A DNA stretch of 64,000 bases. It comes from Labia minor (taxonomy: Eukaryota; Arthropoda; Insecta; Dermaptera; Spongiphoridae). Below are positions 45,781-57,859 of this stretch, one piece after another. The translations under genes and the position numbers were made by a program. The notes beneath the pieces are model-generated. The model was not told the DNA's origin. It saw nothing but the letters and a program-made list of their open reading frames with translations, and searched no databases. Location of the stretch: contig OY720349.1 in the NCBI GenBank assembly GCA_963082975.1, positions 61,130,501-61,194,500 on the forward strand, in the 5' to 3' direction. Within the stretch, counting starts at the first letter, position 1. Each line of letters opens with the position of its first letter.

Positions 45781-47235
45781 TATAGTGGGAAACCTATATA
45801 GTAGATTGTATTCACAAATTTCTTTATTTTTAAATTTACAAAAAAAAATTATTCAAAAATATTAAAGAAGAAATTTATTTTTCCAAATTTTAATACAAAT
45901 AATGAATCCTATGTAAATTTAATATATATTATATTAATATTTTAAAGAATGTGGATATATTAAAGTAAACAAGGTTTTTGATAAATTATAATTATGAATA
46001 TTATATTAAATATATATTTATATATAAAATCAATTATTAATAAAATTTAATATAAAAATAGTCTAAACATTAAAACATATTCATTGAAGAAGATGATAAT
46101 ATCTTTTTGATAATCATTTTATTTTATTGATATAAAATTTAATATTTAAAATTATAACACTTTTATTCAGGATTGTTACAAGATATAGAAATATATTCAA
46201 TTATATATTAATGCTTAAGGGGATGAATGGGACGTTAACCCTTCTTTAAGTGATAAGTGCCAATAAAAAAATCAGTAAATCATTTCAAACAATTTTACAA
46301 TGATCTTTGTGTGTAAGTGGAAAGATTGGCATTAATTGGTTACCTAGTATTAGTGAATTATGATAATTTTAATGGAAAATTCACTTACACTTTCGCTGTA
46401 GACAGAGCGTCGCCCGCCCGGTGTGCTACGCCATGCGCACTCACACAACGTCAGCGACTGACTGAATGTTTACTTGGCTAGGAGCCCCTGGCATGTATGC
46501 AACCGGCAATACCAGCCACCCAATTTAAACTTAGAATATTTAAATGTTTAAATGTTTGAAAACAGATTTTGCTTATTTGATTATTCAATTTATTAATAAT
46601 AAATTTAATAAAATATTTAAATAAAAAAAAAATAAAATAAAAATTATAATTTGAATTGTGGGATTTTAAAGTATTATTTTAACAGCGAAAAATGATGTTA
46701 AACCAATGGGATAACCAACGTAAAGAAACTGACAAATTAGTAAATGAATTTAATAATAAAATTAAATTTATAAAGGACTTGAAGAATGTAGTTTTAATTT
46801 GCAATTTATTAAAAATAAAACTGTTTTATATAAATAAATAAATTCATAAGAAAATTGATCATTGTTTTTTTGCGAATATTTTTAAATATATAAAATACAA
46901 TTTTTATTTACATCCAATTAGTAAAATTGGTTAAATTTAATTATCAATTTTGAAAAAAAAATATTTTTCAATTTCTTTGTCGACTAAGTTTGTAATTTTA
47001 TTTTATTTTTTAAAAAATGTTTTAAAAAGTCAATTTTCAAAATAATCTAAAATTAAAGTATATTTTAAAAACGCTAGCATATTATTACAATTATAATGAA
47101 AAAGTAATAATAATTAATATATTAATATGGGGATAGATAACATAATTATTCAAGTCATTAAAATATATAAATAGTTAAACACACACACACACACGTATTG
47201 TGTTTTTTACTATCTCACCAGTGATCACAAGATCA
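45781..47235. other. AT-rich region with one GC-rich patch
   Basis: No gene recognised. A patch at about 46,390-46,520 (GCGTCGCCCGCCCGG, GCCATGCGCACTC) is far more GC-rich than its surroundings, but has no supported coding frame or RNA identity. A CA microsatellite lies at about 47,178-47,194. Confidence 0.45.
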
Positions 47236-49459
47236 CAAATGATTGAGGAACTTTCAAAACGTATAAAAACATCAAAATCTCAACATCGAATCGTGATCGC
47301 AATACTATCTCTGGCGAGATAGTAATAAGTATAAATTTAACCTTTGAAAAAATAAAACTAAAAAACAATAAGTTGACCTGTGGCCAAGTCCGAACCGACC
47401 GACGGTTTGAAGTAAATTAATTTCCAGCTACAGAAACAATTTCAAATAATTTTAATATATCTATTAATGTAATAAAAAACAGATATGGATATAACATAAA
47501 TATTTTTAATTTTATTTTATTTATAATGTATATATGTAAGACCAGGCTGTGACGTCATGAATGGCTGGATGACGTCATATAATTTTAAATTAAGAAAAAA
47601 ACTAATAAAGATGATTTTTCTCGAGGATAAAACCAATACAAAGTGTATGATTCGCGGAGATATGTAAAAAATCTTCTCATGTGAAATTTGGTGTGAAAAT
47701 AACCCTTCCCTTCCTCTCGTCGATCGGTAAATAAATAAATATATATATGTTAAAACCAATGGGGGCGTAGTTATATCAATACTTCTATGTATTCATATAT
47801 TAGTACCTCCCTCTTCCCGTTCTACCAATACCATACTCTCCGTAGAGCCACAGGGATAGATAGATAGATATAACAAATACAATAGTAATATATAATTAAT
47901 TTACTGATTAAATTAAAATATCTTTTAAATAAGAACACAAACAGAAATGATTATATAATGTAATATACTGATTGAAACAAAATGGATCAAAACTTTTTAC
48001 ATACTATTATGTATTACTTCGGGGGTACAGGGGGCGGGCATTTTTATGTCTATATCTTAAAATATATAGGTAGAATTAATTATATTTAAGAATTTTTATT
48101 ATCATCAAAATCATCATCATCATCATAGGAAACCTATTATTATATTAAATTGAATGTATAATAAGTAAAATTTATCGGACCTATGTATTGGAATAATGTA
48201 TATTATAAAATTGAATTATTTTTAAATTAATAAATAAATTATCTCTACTTAATAAATATATATATTTTAGAAAAAAGAAAATAGATAAATATTTTTATAA
48301 AATTTAATTTCAATTCAATATTTTATTCATTTAATGAAATTGATTTATTCAAATAGAATAATTTTTTACCTTAGAATTTCAAATTTTCTAAATTATTTAC
48401 TCTTGTTTTTTAATGAATAGAGTTTAATCATTTTAATCCAAATAATTATTAATTTCAAAATTTTATACTTTTTGAAAAATATATTTATTATATGTATTAT
48501 GTTTTATTAATCTTTTGGATATCTATACATATTAGAAATTAGGGTTGTCGGCTTACCTTAAATTCTGTTGATCCTCACAGACTATATTAGCAGAAACAGG
48601 ATACTCCAGATATTCGATTAAACTCAATCCGACCAGGAACAGTACTATAACACAGACAGGAGTGAGGGTATGTAGGACACGTTCATTCAGTATGAAAACC
48701 AACACATTAATGGATGTGTTTAAAAAATTAGCCAACGGCGTATCACACGTTACAGACACATTGTGAGAGAGAGAGAAGGGGATTGGTAGAAGGGAAAAGG
48801 GGGAGGGAACTAATACATGAATTTGGATTGGAGGAAGGGAAGTAGGGGATTGGTAGAACGGGAAGAGGGAGGTACTAATATATGAATACACATATAAATA
48901 TTGATATAACTACGCCCCCATTGGTTTTAACATATATATATTTATTTATTTACCGATCGACAATAGGAAGGGAAGGGTTATTTTCACACCAAATTTCACA
49001 TGAGGAGATTTTTTACATATCACCACGAATCATGCACTTTGTATTGGTTTTATCCTCGAGAAAAATCATCTTTATTAGTTTTTTCTTAATTTAAAATTAT
49101 ATGACGTCATCCAGCCATTCATGACGTCACAGCCTGGTCTTACATATATTATAAATAAAATAAAATTAAAAATATTTATATTCTATCCATATCTGTTTTT
49201 TATTACATTAATAGATATATTAAAATTATTTGAAATTGTTTCTGTAGCTGGAAATTAATTTATTTCAAACCGTCGGTCGGTTCTGACCTGGCCACAGGTC
49301 AACTTATTGTTTTTTAGTTTTATTTTTTCAAAGGTTAAATTTATACTTATTACTATCTCGCCAGAGATAGTATTGCGATCACGAAAATTTTCGATGTTGA
49401 GATTTTGATGATTTGATGATTTTATACGTTTATACGTTTTGAAAGTTCCTCAATCATTT
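47236..49459. mobile_element. Large inverted-repeat (foldback) element, about 600-bp arms
   Basis: The left arm (about 47,236-47,831) and right arm (about 48,849-49,459) are inverted copies of each other with scattered mismatches, separated by about 1.0 kb of AT-rich DNA. Arms include a pair of TGACGTCA palindromes around ATGAATGGCTGGA, a CACACCAAATTTCACATG block, a CCGTCGGTCGGTT block and the ACTATCTCGCCAGAGATAG block. Pieces of the same arm recur at 53,916, 56,036, 56,299 and, for the outer end, 55,032. No coding sequence. Possibly two Helitron-like non-autonomous elements in opposite orientation rather than one foldback. Confidence 0.75.
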
Positions 49460-49962
49460 TCACTAAGGTTGAGCAAAATGTATCTGTGTGTGTGTATGTA
49501 TGTAGACAAGATTACAGAAAAAACGGTTTGAGCAAGAATCATGAAATTTGGTAGATGGGCATTATTCAAAATTCATAGTTTTCTATCAACTTTTGAGAAA
49601 TGTAGCTGAACCGGAAGAGCGTCATTACCTACAACGTTTTGATTTTTTTTCTTCTAAATTGACCGTAAAAATAAAGATATATGTTTGATAATTTTTCACA
49701 TGATTAATAATTGTATAAAACTGCTATATATAGAATTTCTGCTTAAATTATTTGAAAGTACCAGAATTAATTTTTTAACACTGCAAATCTCACGCGCCAA
49801 CACGTGAAGTGGTGCCATCAACAAAGAGCCAAACATGCGCTGGTTTAATAAATATTATTTATTCATTTTAATTTGTAATTTTATTAATTTAATTTAATTT
49901 AAATAAATTATGTTATTTAATCCAATTCAAATTTGCGAGATAGTCGAGTGGAGACACTCCAG
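49352..49962 (+). repeat. Dispersed repeat 'unit A', copy 1
   Basis: Begins at ACTATCTCGCCAGAGATAGT (itself palindromic) and ends at GTCGAGTGGAGACACTCCAG. The same start, middle (CCTACAACGTTTTGATTTTT, GCCAAACATGCGCTGGTTTA) and end occur at 55,032-55,492. It overlaps the right arm of the large inverted repeat. Parts carry the TGTATCTGTGTGTGTG...ATGAAATTTGGTAGATGG pattern common in Helitron-related insect repeats. No coding sequence. Confidence 0.65.
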
Positions 49963-50440
49963 ATTTTTTTAATTTTTAAACATGTAAATATTTAATCGCT
50001 CACTCACCACTGTCTGATAATACATTTGTATTAGATTCCGTTATTCGTTTTCAAATAATAAAAAATACCTCTCTCACTAGTCTGTGATATATAGTGTTCA
50101 CAATTTACATTAGTAAAAAATTTTTAAATTATTTAATATAATTATTCACAAATTATTCATTTATTACGATGTTGTTGTTGATTATGATTATTAAATCAAT
50201 TTAATATCAAAGTAGTGTGTATGTATTTACAATTTTATTTGTATTGTTTTGTATTATTATAGGAAATTGATTTTTTAAAATATATATATATATATATACT
50301 TTAATAATAAAAAATATAATTATTAACGTATGTTATATAAAATATATAAAAATGTATTTTAGATTTAGAATTTAAAATTTTTGTTTTTTATAGTTTTATA
50401 TAATTTTTAATATTTTATCATTAAAATATATATTATTTAT
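49963..50440. other. AT-rich region, nothing recognised
   Basis: AT-rich with short AT microsatellites; no gene seen. Confidence 0.4.
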
Positions 50441-50590
50441 TATCTATATATCTATATATATATAAAAGGCAATGTCTGTGTGTGTGTCTCGCCTAAATTC
50501 AAAAACTACCCGTCCTATTGCGATGAAACTTCCAAGGATTGTTGTGGGCATCCCAGGGAAGGTTTTAGTGTAGCTAAATCCAAAATTAAT
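50441..50590 (+). repeat. Microsatellite-led dispersed repeat (Helitron-related type)
   Basis: A TATATATA tract runs into AAAAGGCAATGTCTGTGTGTG, CTCGCCTAAATTCAAAAAC and GCGATGAAACTTCCAAGG. This layout resembles the ends of non-autonomous Helitron-like repeats of arthropods and the repeat inside the CTNNBL1 intron. Family assignment is by resemblance only. Confidence 0.4.
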
Positions 50591-53500
50591 TTAATTAGTA
50601 ATATTTTGGTATAAAGTCTATTCATGGTTACCATGGTTTCATTGGTTACTTATAAATAGGTATATACATAAAATCACATTTCAATATTTATATTATATAT
50701 ATATAATATATTATGTGTTTGAATTTTCATTTTAAATTCAATAATAATAATAATTCTAATTAATAAATGATTCTACCTAAATAGTAAAATCTTTAAAATG
50801 TAAAAATGATTAAATTATATATTGAATATCTCAAAAAGAAAATAAAAAATTAAAGAAAATAATCACGATATTCAATTATTATTTTTTTTTAATTCATAAT
50901 AAAATAAAATAAACAATTGAATATTTAATAGGGCCTCCTCCTATCCCCATAAATTAGCCCTTCCAAGCCTCTCCTTACGGAATTTGGAAAAAGTAATGAA
51001 AATGAAAGTTCGCCTTAAAAAAAAATATTAAAAAAATAAGGCGTTTGGTCTGTACGCCTTTTTGAATCAGCTGAGAATGCCTTTGATTTTTTGGATTTCG
51101 AAATGAAACCGCCACATTCGGGGCAACCTGAAATAAAACCTACCTAGTAAGGGAGTGCATAGCCTCCATCAATATGGATGGAAGGCCCATGCTAATCGAA
51201 AAAGCCTGCGCTCAAAAGGTAACCAACAATTTGTTCCTGTTCAGGCTAATCCCATTTCGGAACTATGCTGAATTACCTTCCCGAATGCTCGTTCATTCGA
51301 TCCACCTCAAATACATTCTCAGCAATACAAAAAGGCACAATTCAGACATGGCATGCAATTAATACAACCCTTCTCTCATAATATTGGCATGGCACTTGCT
51401 TTATCCACCCACACTTTTCTATTTAATAATTCTAAACTAATCTATGGATTAGTAGGATGACAACCAGCATCCTTCGATGGAAGTAGGAAGCAACCTCCTG
51501 AAAATCTCTAACAACAAAATATAAGTATATTCCAATGATTAGCCCCCTCCCCCCAGTGTAACGCAATTTTAATTACCTTTCTCTCTTCTGCTTCCTTTAT
51601 CAATGATACTCATTCTTGAGAGATGTAATCTGAAATCCCCTAATCTCACTAAGTTCTAGAATATATTTCCCTATAATTTTCTAATTAATATTATCAAAAT
51701 AAAGAAAATCAATCAATCATCAATCAAATATAATTACTGTAATGTATGTTAAATTTTACTTGAAATTAATAAAATTTATTCCTATTTGAATTTGTGCCAT
51801 GCTAAATAAATAAATAACGATGATTACTTACATTTGGTGAGCTGTATGAAGGTCATTTCATCAACATCATCAGAGATGGAGAAGATAATCAAGAATTTGA
51901 ATCAACATCCAGTAGAAGGAACGAAGATTGAAACATGAAATGGAAGAAAAAAAATAACATATATTAGATTATAAAATTTTAAAATAGATAATTATAAATT
52001 GAATAAAAATCAAATTAATAATAAATACTGACCTCGGAGTTAAGGAAAGGTTGATATATCTCGCAGATTAAACTCGAAGACTTCTATTGATATTCCATCT
52101 CACTCGACTGGATAAAAAAGAAATTCAATAAGATTAGTTATGTCATTTAAGAAAAAGAAAAATATAATAGATATAAAAAAATAAAATAAATAACATTATA
52201 ATGATTGAAGAGGTGTAAGTTTTAAAAAAATATTATTTTATTTTTTCAGTAATATTACATTAAAATACTAAAATTCTAGAATTATCCTAGAGCCACTCCA
52301 TTTTATGATTGGATGAATAAATTCATAAGTGTTTGAGTGGATTTTAATAGAAATACTTTCAAGTTATTATACTCAATTAATAGTCATTAAAAAAATTTCC
52401 TACAAAACACCACAAAACTAAAAATCTCTTCTTTCTTAAATATTAAAAAGATTATGGGATGCCACAGTGGAAATAAATTACATTTATCTTATTAATTTCA
52501 TGAAGATATTCTTCTGTATAATTGACATATAATAGAAATACCCTTAATTTACTTTCCAAAAGGGTTATATTATAATAATAATAAATTGACAAAATAATAT
52601 TCATTTTTAATTTGGATATTTCTATTCTAATTTATTAAATTGCTTTTATTTATTTATTTTAAGAAATTTTATGGGAATTGTTTTTTTTAATGATGTTATT
52701 AAGTATGAATAGGTATATAAATGCCCTTTAAAGTAGTATTGTATATTTTTTTTTTTTTTGATAATGTTATTCTAATCACCTGTGTCAATCAATGACAATC
52801 AATGATAAAGGCTTATTTATACTATTTTCCACCACTTTATTTTGATATTAATTTTATTATTATATTGATTACAAATTGAATATCATTTTATATTGAAACA
52901 TTGACAGCAATGTTGTTCTTTAATATATTCAAAAAATTTAAATTTTGAAAATTGCAATGATATTTCAAATGTTAAAATAAATATAAATCGATTTAAATAT
53001 CTATAATAGATTTAAAATGTTTTATTTTCAAATTAAAAAAAAAATATTTTAATTATTCAAAGCATTTTCATCGAACAAAGTCTGTGATAAAACCACTGGA
53101 ATAAATTGAGATTAAATAAAACTAATTTGAGAAATTTTTCATACAATTTATCCAAAATTTGTTTTGTTTTTTTTTAATAGAAACTCCAATAAAATAATAA
53201 TACGAGAATCGTAGAACAAAATTATTATTAAAGTGGATGAGATGTTGGTAAGTGAAAATATTAATTTGATTAAAATTGAATGGTAATTTACCAACTGATT
53301 GATTGATTGATGTTGCAGTGTTGTATTCATGGATTCAACACGAAGAAATTGATTTCCACACTGAAGATCGATGTATTAATGAGATTAGAAATAATAAATA
53401 AAATATTTTAAATTTATTTTTTATATTAATTTTAAAAATAAATAGCGAAAGATTTAATAATTATTACAAATTTTTTAAAGAAAATTTAAAAATAATTCTA

Positions 53501-53915
53501 ACATTTTAAAAATGATTTTAATTTAAAACAATATTTAATAAATATATTTAAAGAAAATTATATCTTATAATTGATTTTAAATCTTTTCAAAGAATTTGAT
53601 TAAAAATTTATAATTATATATATATATATATATATATAATTTTTCAATGAAAAATATTGAAATATTGTTTTTTTTTTGAAAGTTTACTAATAAATTTTTG
53701 GTTTTAATTAATAAAATAAATAAATCTTCAATTAATTCTTGATTAGTGAATGATTCAAGGGATGATTTCGGTGAATAGGACGGCTAGCGTCTTGCACTGC
53801 AAGGGGAATGAGAACTGAATGCGTTCGAGGCAGCAGCGCATCGGCCGGCAGGCATGCAGGTGGGGCAGGCGGAGGAGACTGGAGAGGGGCGGGCGGGGTC
53901 GAGCGGAGGTTCAAA
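50591..53915. other. AT-rich region without supported genes
   Basis: No protein-coding gene recognised. A less AT-rich block at about 51,040-51,400 contains a 62-codon frame (51,174-51,362) with no family resemblance that I can name. At 53,248-53,318 a GTAAGT...TTGCAG pair looks like a 71-bp intron, but no gene around it is convincing. A GC-rich patch lies at about 53,770-53,910. Confidence 0.4.
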
Positions 53916-54187
53916 TTTCAAATAATTTTAATATATCTATTAATGCAATAAAAAACAGATAGGCATACATCATAATTTTATTTTATATATAAGTAGGAGC
54001 TGGCTGTGACGTCATGAATGGATGGATGACGTCATATAATTTTAAATTAAGAAAAAACTAATAAAGATGATTTTTCCCGAGGATAAAACCAATACAAAGT
54101 GCATGATTTGTGGAGATATGTAAAAAAATCTCCACATGTGAAATTTGGTGTGAAAACAATACCTCCCTTACTATCGTCGGTCGGTAA
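53916..54187 (-). repeat. Fragment of the large inverted-repeat family
   Basis: Matches the arm sequence of the 47,236-49,459 element, including the paired TGACGTCA palindromes (GACGTCATGAATGGATGGATGACGTCAT), the ACCAATACAAAGTGCATGAT block and the CGTCGGTCGGTAA end. It lies in the same orientation as the left arm. Confidence 0.7.
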
Positions 54188-54246
54188 TAAATAAAAATAA
54201 AAATGTAATAATAAAAAATAAAATTTCAATTATATATATTCATTTA

Positions 54247-54250
54247 ATAA

Positions 54251-54291
<41 letters not shown>
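54247..54291 (+). repeat. ATT microsatellite
   Basis: About 15 tandem ATT/TTA triplets between the arm fragment and the Helitron-like end. Confidence 0.85.
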
Positions 54292-54292
<1 letters not shown>

Positions 54293-54439
54293 TGTAATAA
54301 TTCCAATAAAAATAAATAAAAATAAAAACCAAAAAAAAGTGCAATTAAAACTAAAATTTCAATTATTTTCATTTAATACATTATTATTATTATTATTAAG
54401 TGTTCAGTTATCACATACGTATATATGTATACAGACACA

Positions 54440-54472
54440 CATGCAAAAGCGAAGCTTTGCCGGGTCTGCTAG
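54440..54472 (+). mobile_element. Helitron-like 3' terminus
   Basis: A hairpin GCAAAAGCGAAGCTTTGC followed by CGGGTCTGCTAG then T. A short GC-rich hairpin close to a terminal CTAG, with the phrase GCCGGGTCTGCTAGT, is characteristic of Helitron-like elements in insects. The 5' end is not certain; the element may include the arm fragment from 53,916 on. Confidence 0.6.
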
Positions 54473-54814
54473 TTATTATTATAAAGGATTCCTAGTTCTA
54501 TTTAATTTAATCATCAGATTGATGCAGCAATGATATACTATAGCATTTAATAATTGCAATAAATAAATTGATTAAAGAATAATGGATATCAATTTTTTTT
54601 AACGGTCGCGAGTGATTGCTTAGTTTTCCAAATTCTATATATATTACTAAAATGAAACCGGGGGAAGAATGAGACGACAGGTATAATATGAATGTATGAA
54701 ACACAAAGAAATTATGGAAAAACGACTGTGAATTCAAGTATAAAAAGACAATAAGATTCACAGGTAAAAGGAACGTCTCTTGAAATAGAAAAGGAAAAAA
54801 ATTATAAAAAAAAA
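54473..54814. other. AT-rich region, nothing recognised
   Basis: No gene or clear repeat seen between the Helitron-like end and the next unit A fragment. Confidence 0.4.
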
Positions 54815-54955
54815 CTGGAGTGTCTCCACTAGACTATCTCGGAAATTTGAATTGGATTAAATAACATAGATTAATTTAAATTAAATTAAATTAATTAGAT
54901 TCTAAATTAAAATTAATAAATAATATTTATTAAACCAGCGCATGTTTGGCTCTCC
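54815..54955 (-). repeat. Unit A fragment (3' part, inverted)
   Basis: CTGGAGTGTCTCCACT... through AAACCAGCGCATGTTTGGCTC, the reverse complement of the last third of unit A at 49,352. The outer end lies against an A run, as in the copy at 57,352. Confidence 0.7.
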
Positions 54956-55031
54956 TTTTTGGGTTTTCGGTGATTGTTTTTATCTATATTTACTTATATG
55001 ATGAAATATTTGTAGATGTTTTACAGCTTTT

Positions 55032-55492
55032 TACTAACTCGACAGAGATAGTATTGCGATCACGAAAATGTTCGATGTCGAGATTTTGATGTTTTTATAC
55101 GTTTTGAAGGTCTCTCTCTGAGTCATTTTCACTAAGGTTGAGAAAAATGTCTGTAAAATACCTACAACGTTTTGATTTTTTTTTCCTCTAAAGTGACCGT
55201 AAAAATAAAGAAATATGTTTGATAGTTTTTCACATGATTAATAATTGTATAAAACTTTTATTTATAGAATTTCAGTTTTATTTATTTGCTGAAAGTACCA
55301 GAATTAATTTTTTAACACTACAAATCTCACGCACCAACACGTGACGTGGTGCCAAACATGAGCTGGTTTAATAAATATTATTTATTAATTTTATTAATTT
55401 AATTTATAATTAATTAAATTTAATTTAAATATAATATATTATGTTATTTAATCCAATTCAAATTGCAAGATAGTCGAATGGTGACACTCCAG
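55032..55492 (+). repeat. Unit A, copy 2 (nearly complete)
   Basis: Starts ACTAACTCGACAGAGATAGT and ends GAATGGTGACACTCCAG, matching unit A at 49,352-49,962 at both ends. It lacks about 150 bp of the middle, including the TGTGTGTG tract. Its existence outside the foldback shows that unit A moves as an entity. Confidence 0.7.
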
Positions 55493-56035
55493 CTTATTTC
55501 TAAATCTATTCTAATCAGTTTTGCCGCATTCTTAGGTAGTATATATATAAAATTAGGAGATTATTTTATTAAAAAAAAGATCATAATTATAAAAATTTTA
55601 TTTACAATGATATACAAAAATTTTATTTACCATAAAAAAGTTGGAAACGATTTTTAATGTCCTCTTTTATATTATTTCATTTTACTCTAATTAACCTAAA
55701 TACCTAAATCACACATTGATCATTTTATTTATTTTTATATTCTGTTTGGAAAAAAATGTTTCTTTATAATATATACGTTTTTTTGTGTTAATTGACACAA
55801 ATAAATAACCAAATTATTTATTCACCTCTTCAATTATTTTCTTTATTATATTTTATTATATTTCAAATTAATATTATTTTTCATTCTAACCCTTTTACTA
55901 AATCTTATTACAAAACAATATTTTAAACATTTCATTTATACCCTCCCAGTTATCAGCCAATAAATATAGCAATAACTAAAGAATATACAATGATTTCAAA
56001 GAAGTAAAAAGCAACTATTTAGTTATTTTTATTTT
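55493..56035. other. AT-rich region, nothing recognised
   Basis: AT-rich; a 64-codon open frame here has no recognisable content. Confidence 0.4.
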
Positions 56036-56640
56036 TACCGACCGACGATAGTAAGGGAGGTATTGTTTTCACACCAAATTTCACATGAGAAGATTTTTAC
56101 TTATCTCCACGAATCATGCATTTTCTTAACAGAAAAAAGTATTTTTAGCATCATGCCTGTCTGTCCGTCCGTAGAGATGTGTACAGCCTGAACGGCTGAA
56201 CGGATTTTTATGAAATTTGGTATATTTACTTAATGCACCAGTGAAATGAATTGATCAACATTTGGTGCAAATCCGGAAACCGGAAGTGGTAGTATTAGCG
56301 ATCGACGATAGGAAGGGAAGGGTTATTTTCACACCAAATTTCACATGAGAAGATTTTTTACTTATCACCACGAATCATGCACTTTGTGGTGGTTTTATTC
56401 TCGAGAAAAATCATCTTTATTAGTTTTTTTCTTAATTTAAAATTATATGACGTCATAGCCTGGTCTTACATATATATTATAAATAAAATAAAATTAAAAA
56501 TATTTATGTTCTATGCCTATCTGTTTTTTATTGCATTAATATCGTAGATATATTAAAATTATTTGAAATTGTTTCCGTTGCTGGAAATTAATTTACTTCA
56601 AACCGTCGATCGGTTCGGACCTGGCCACAGGTCAACTTAT
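56036..56640 (+). repeat. Two fragments of the inverted-repeat family with a Helitron-related insert
   Basis: The CGACGATAG...CACACCAAATTTCACATGAGAAGATTT block occurs twice (56,036-56,125 and from 56,299), in the orientation of the right arm. Between them lies CCTGTCTGTCCGTCCG...TGAACGGATTTTTATGAAATTTGG, a phrase common in Helitron-related insect repeats. The second fragment continues through a single TGACGTCA palindrome to the GGTCAACTTATT end. Confidence 0.65.
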
Positions 56641-57351
56641 TTTTTTTTCAGTTTTATTTTTATTATTTTATCTTTTAACTTCATTTATTTGTTAGTTTTA
56701 TTTTAAAAAAAAAAAAAAAATTATAATTTTTATCTTGATCTATTTCACTATTGTTTGAAATATACTCTTCGTCCTTCTTTTTGTTTCCTATTTTCCATTT
56801 TCATGGTCCTTCACCTTTTTATTGTACCCTTCAGAAACTTTACAGAGTCACGTAAATGGGAAAGTCGTTTGATTGTAACAGAAACTAATAAAAGTTCTCT
56901 TTTGAATAATTTTTTTTTATTTTTATTAAAATTTTAAGTAACATTACACTCAAATTCAACTAAAGAGATATTATTTAAAAAGATAAAGGAGAATTTTATA
57001 CATGCATGACAGTTTCGCTACCAGAACAAAAGATTATTTAAAAAAAATAAGAAAAGGAAACTATTTATGTGTTTTTCCCACTTTTAAGGCGTTTATATTT
57101 AACTCCTTGCAAAAACATCGAAATTTCCTATTGAATTGAATTGAAACGAATTCGGAATTACTTCAAATTTATTGTCCAGAATTACAATAGCAGTGGGATG
57201 TTTGATCAGGTAATATTTATTTCTTATAAAAGAAGTCAAGTGGCACTTCTTGAAGGTGCTAAATAATTTATCTTTCACTTTTAGAATAATTTCAAACATC
57301 TGTTGAATTGTTTTTATTTAATTTCTACCAACAAAAACTAAGAAAAAAAAG
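56641..57351. other. AT-rich region, nothing recognised
   Basis: No gene or named repeat seen; short open frames only. Confidence 0.4.
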
Positions 57352-57598
57352 CTGGAGTGTCTCCACTCGACTATCTCACAAATTTGAATTGGATTAAATA
57401 ACATATATTAATTTAAATTAAATTAAATTAATTAAATTATAAATTAAATTAATTAAATTATAAATTAAATTAATTAAATTATAAATTAAATTAATTAAAT
57501 TATAAATTAAATTAATTAAATTATAAATTAAAATTAATAAATAATATTTATTAAACCAGCGCATGTTTGGCTCTTTCTTGATGGCACCACGTCACGTA
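57352..57598 (-). repeat. Unit A fragment (inverted) with expanded 21-bp tandem repeat
   Basis: CTGGAGTGTCTCCACTCGACTATCTC through GCGCATGTTTGGCTC and GGCACCACGTCACG, the inverted 3' part of unit A. Its AT-rich middle has expanded into about five 21-bp copies (AATTAAATTATAAATT...) at about 57,415-57,535. Confidence 0.7.
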
Positions 57599-57735
57599 AT
57601 ATATACAATAGATTTATAAAAAAAGAAGAAAAAAAAAATGAATTTTCAACCATGATTTGATTTATATAATAATTGAATTTTTTTTTGTAACCAACATTCT
57701 GGCCAATGGTGGAGACCCGCCCACATACACCTATA

Positions 57736-57821
57736 TAAATTTGAAAATTGAACTTTAATGTATTTATATGTTCATTAAATATTGATTTTATTTAATAGAT
57801 CAAGAAAAATTGGAATTTAGT
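57736..57821 (+). repeat. Diverged 5S spacer preceding the orphan 5S relic
   Basis: TTTGAAAATTGAAC...TTCATTAA...TTGATTTTATTTAATAGAT matches the end of the array spacer, including the TATA-like block at its usual distance. Substitutions near the gene (ATCAAGAAAAATTGG) set it apart from all array copies. Confidence 0.85.
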
Positions 57822-57859
57822 GTCAACGGCCATTTCATGTTGAATGCATCAGTTCTCGT
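57822..57859 (+). pseudogene. Orphan 5S rRNA 5' fragment (+1 to +38), diverged
   Basis: 38 nt matching the 5S start (TCAACGGCCATTTCATGTTGAATGCATC...) with several substitutions, ending in TTCTCGT at exactly the base where the three array copies are interrupted. It lies about 15.8 kb outside the array. No 5S 3' half follows. Confidence 0.9.

Noticed and set aside
48553-48891. 112-codon minus-strand frame inside the large inverted repeat
   Set aside because: Made of purine-rich low-complexity sequence and repeat arm; no domain, signal or conserved start.
53732-53914. Pro-rich 60-codon minus-strand frame
   Set aside because: A by-product of a GC-rich patch; no homology recognised and no gene context.
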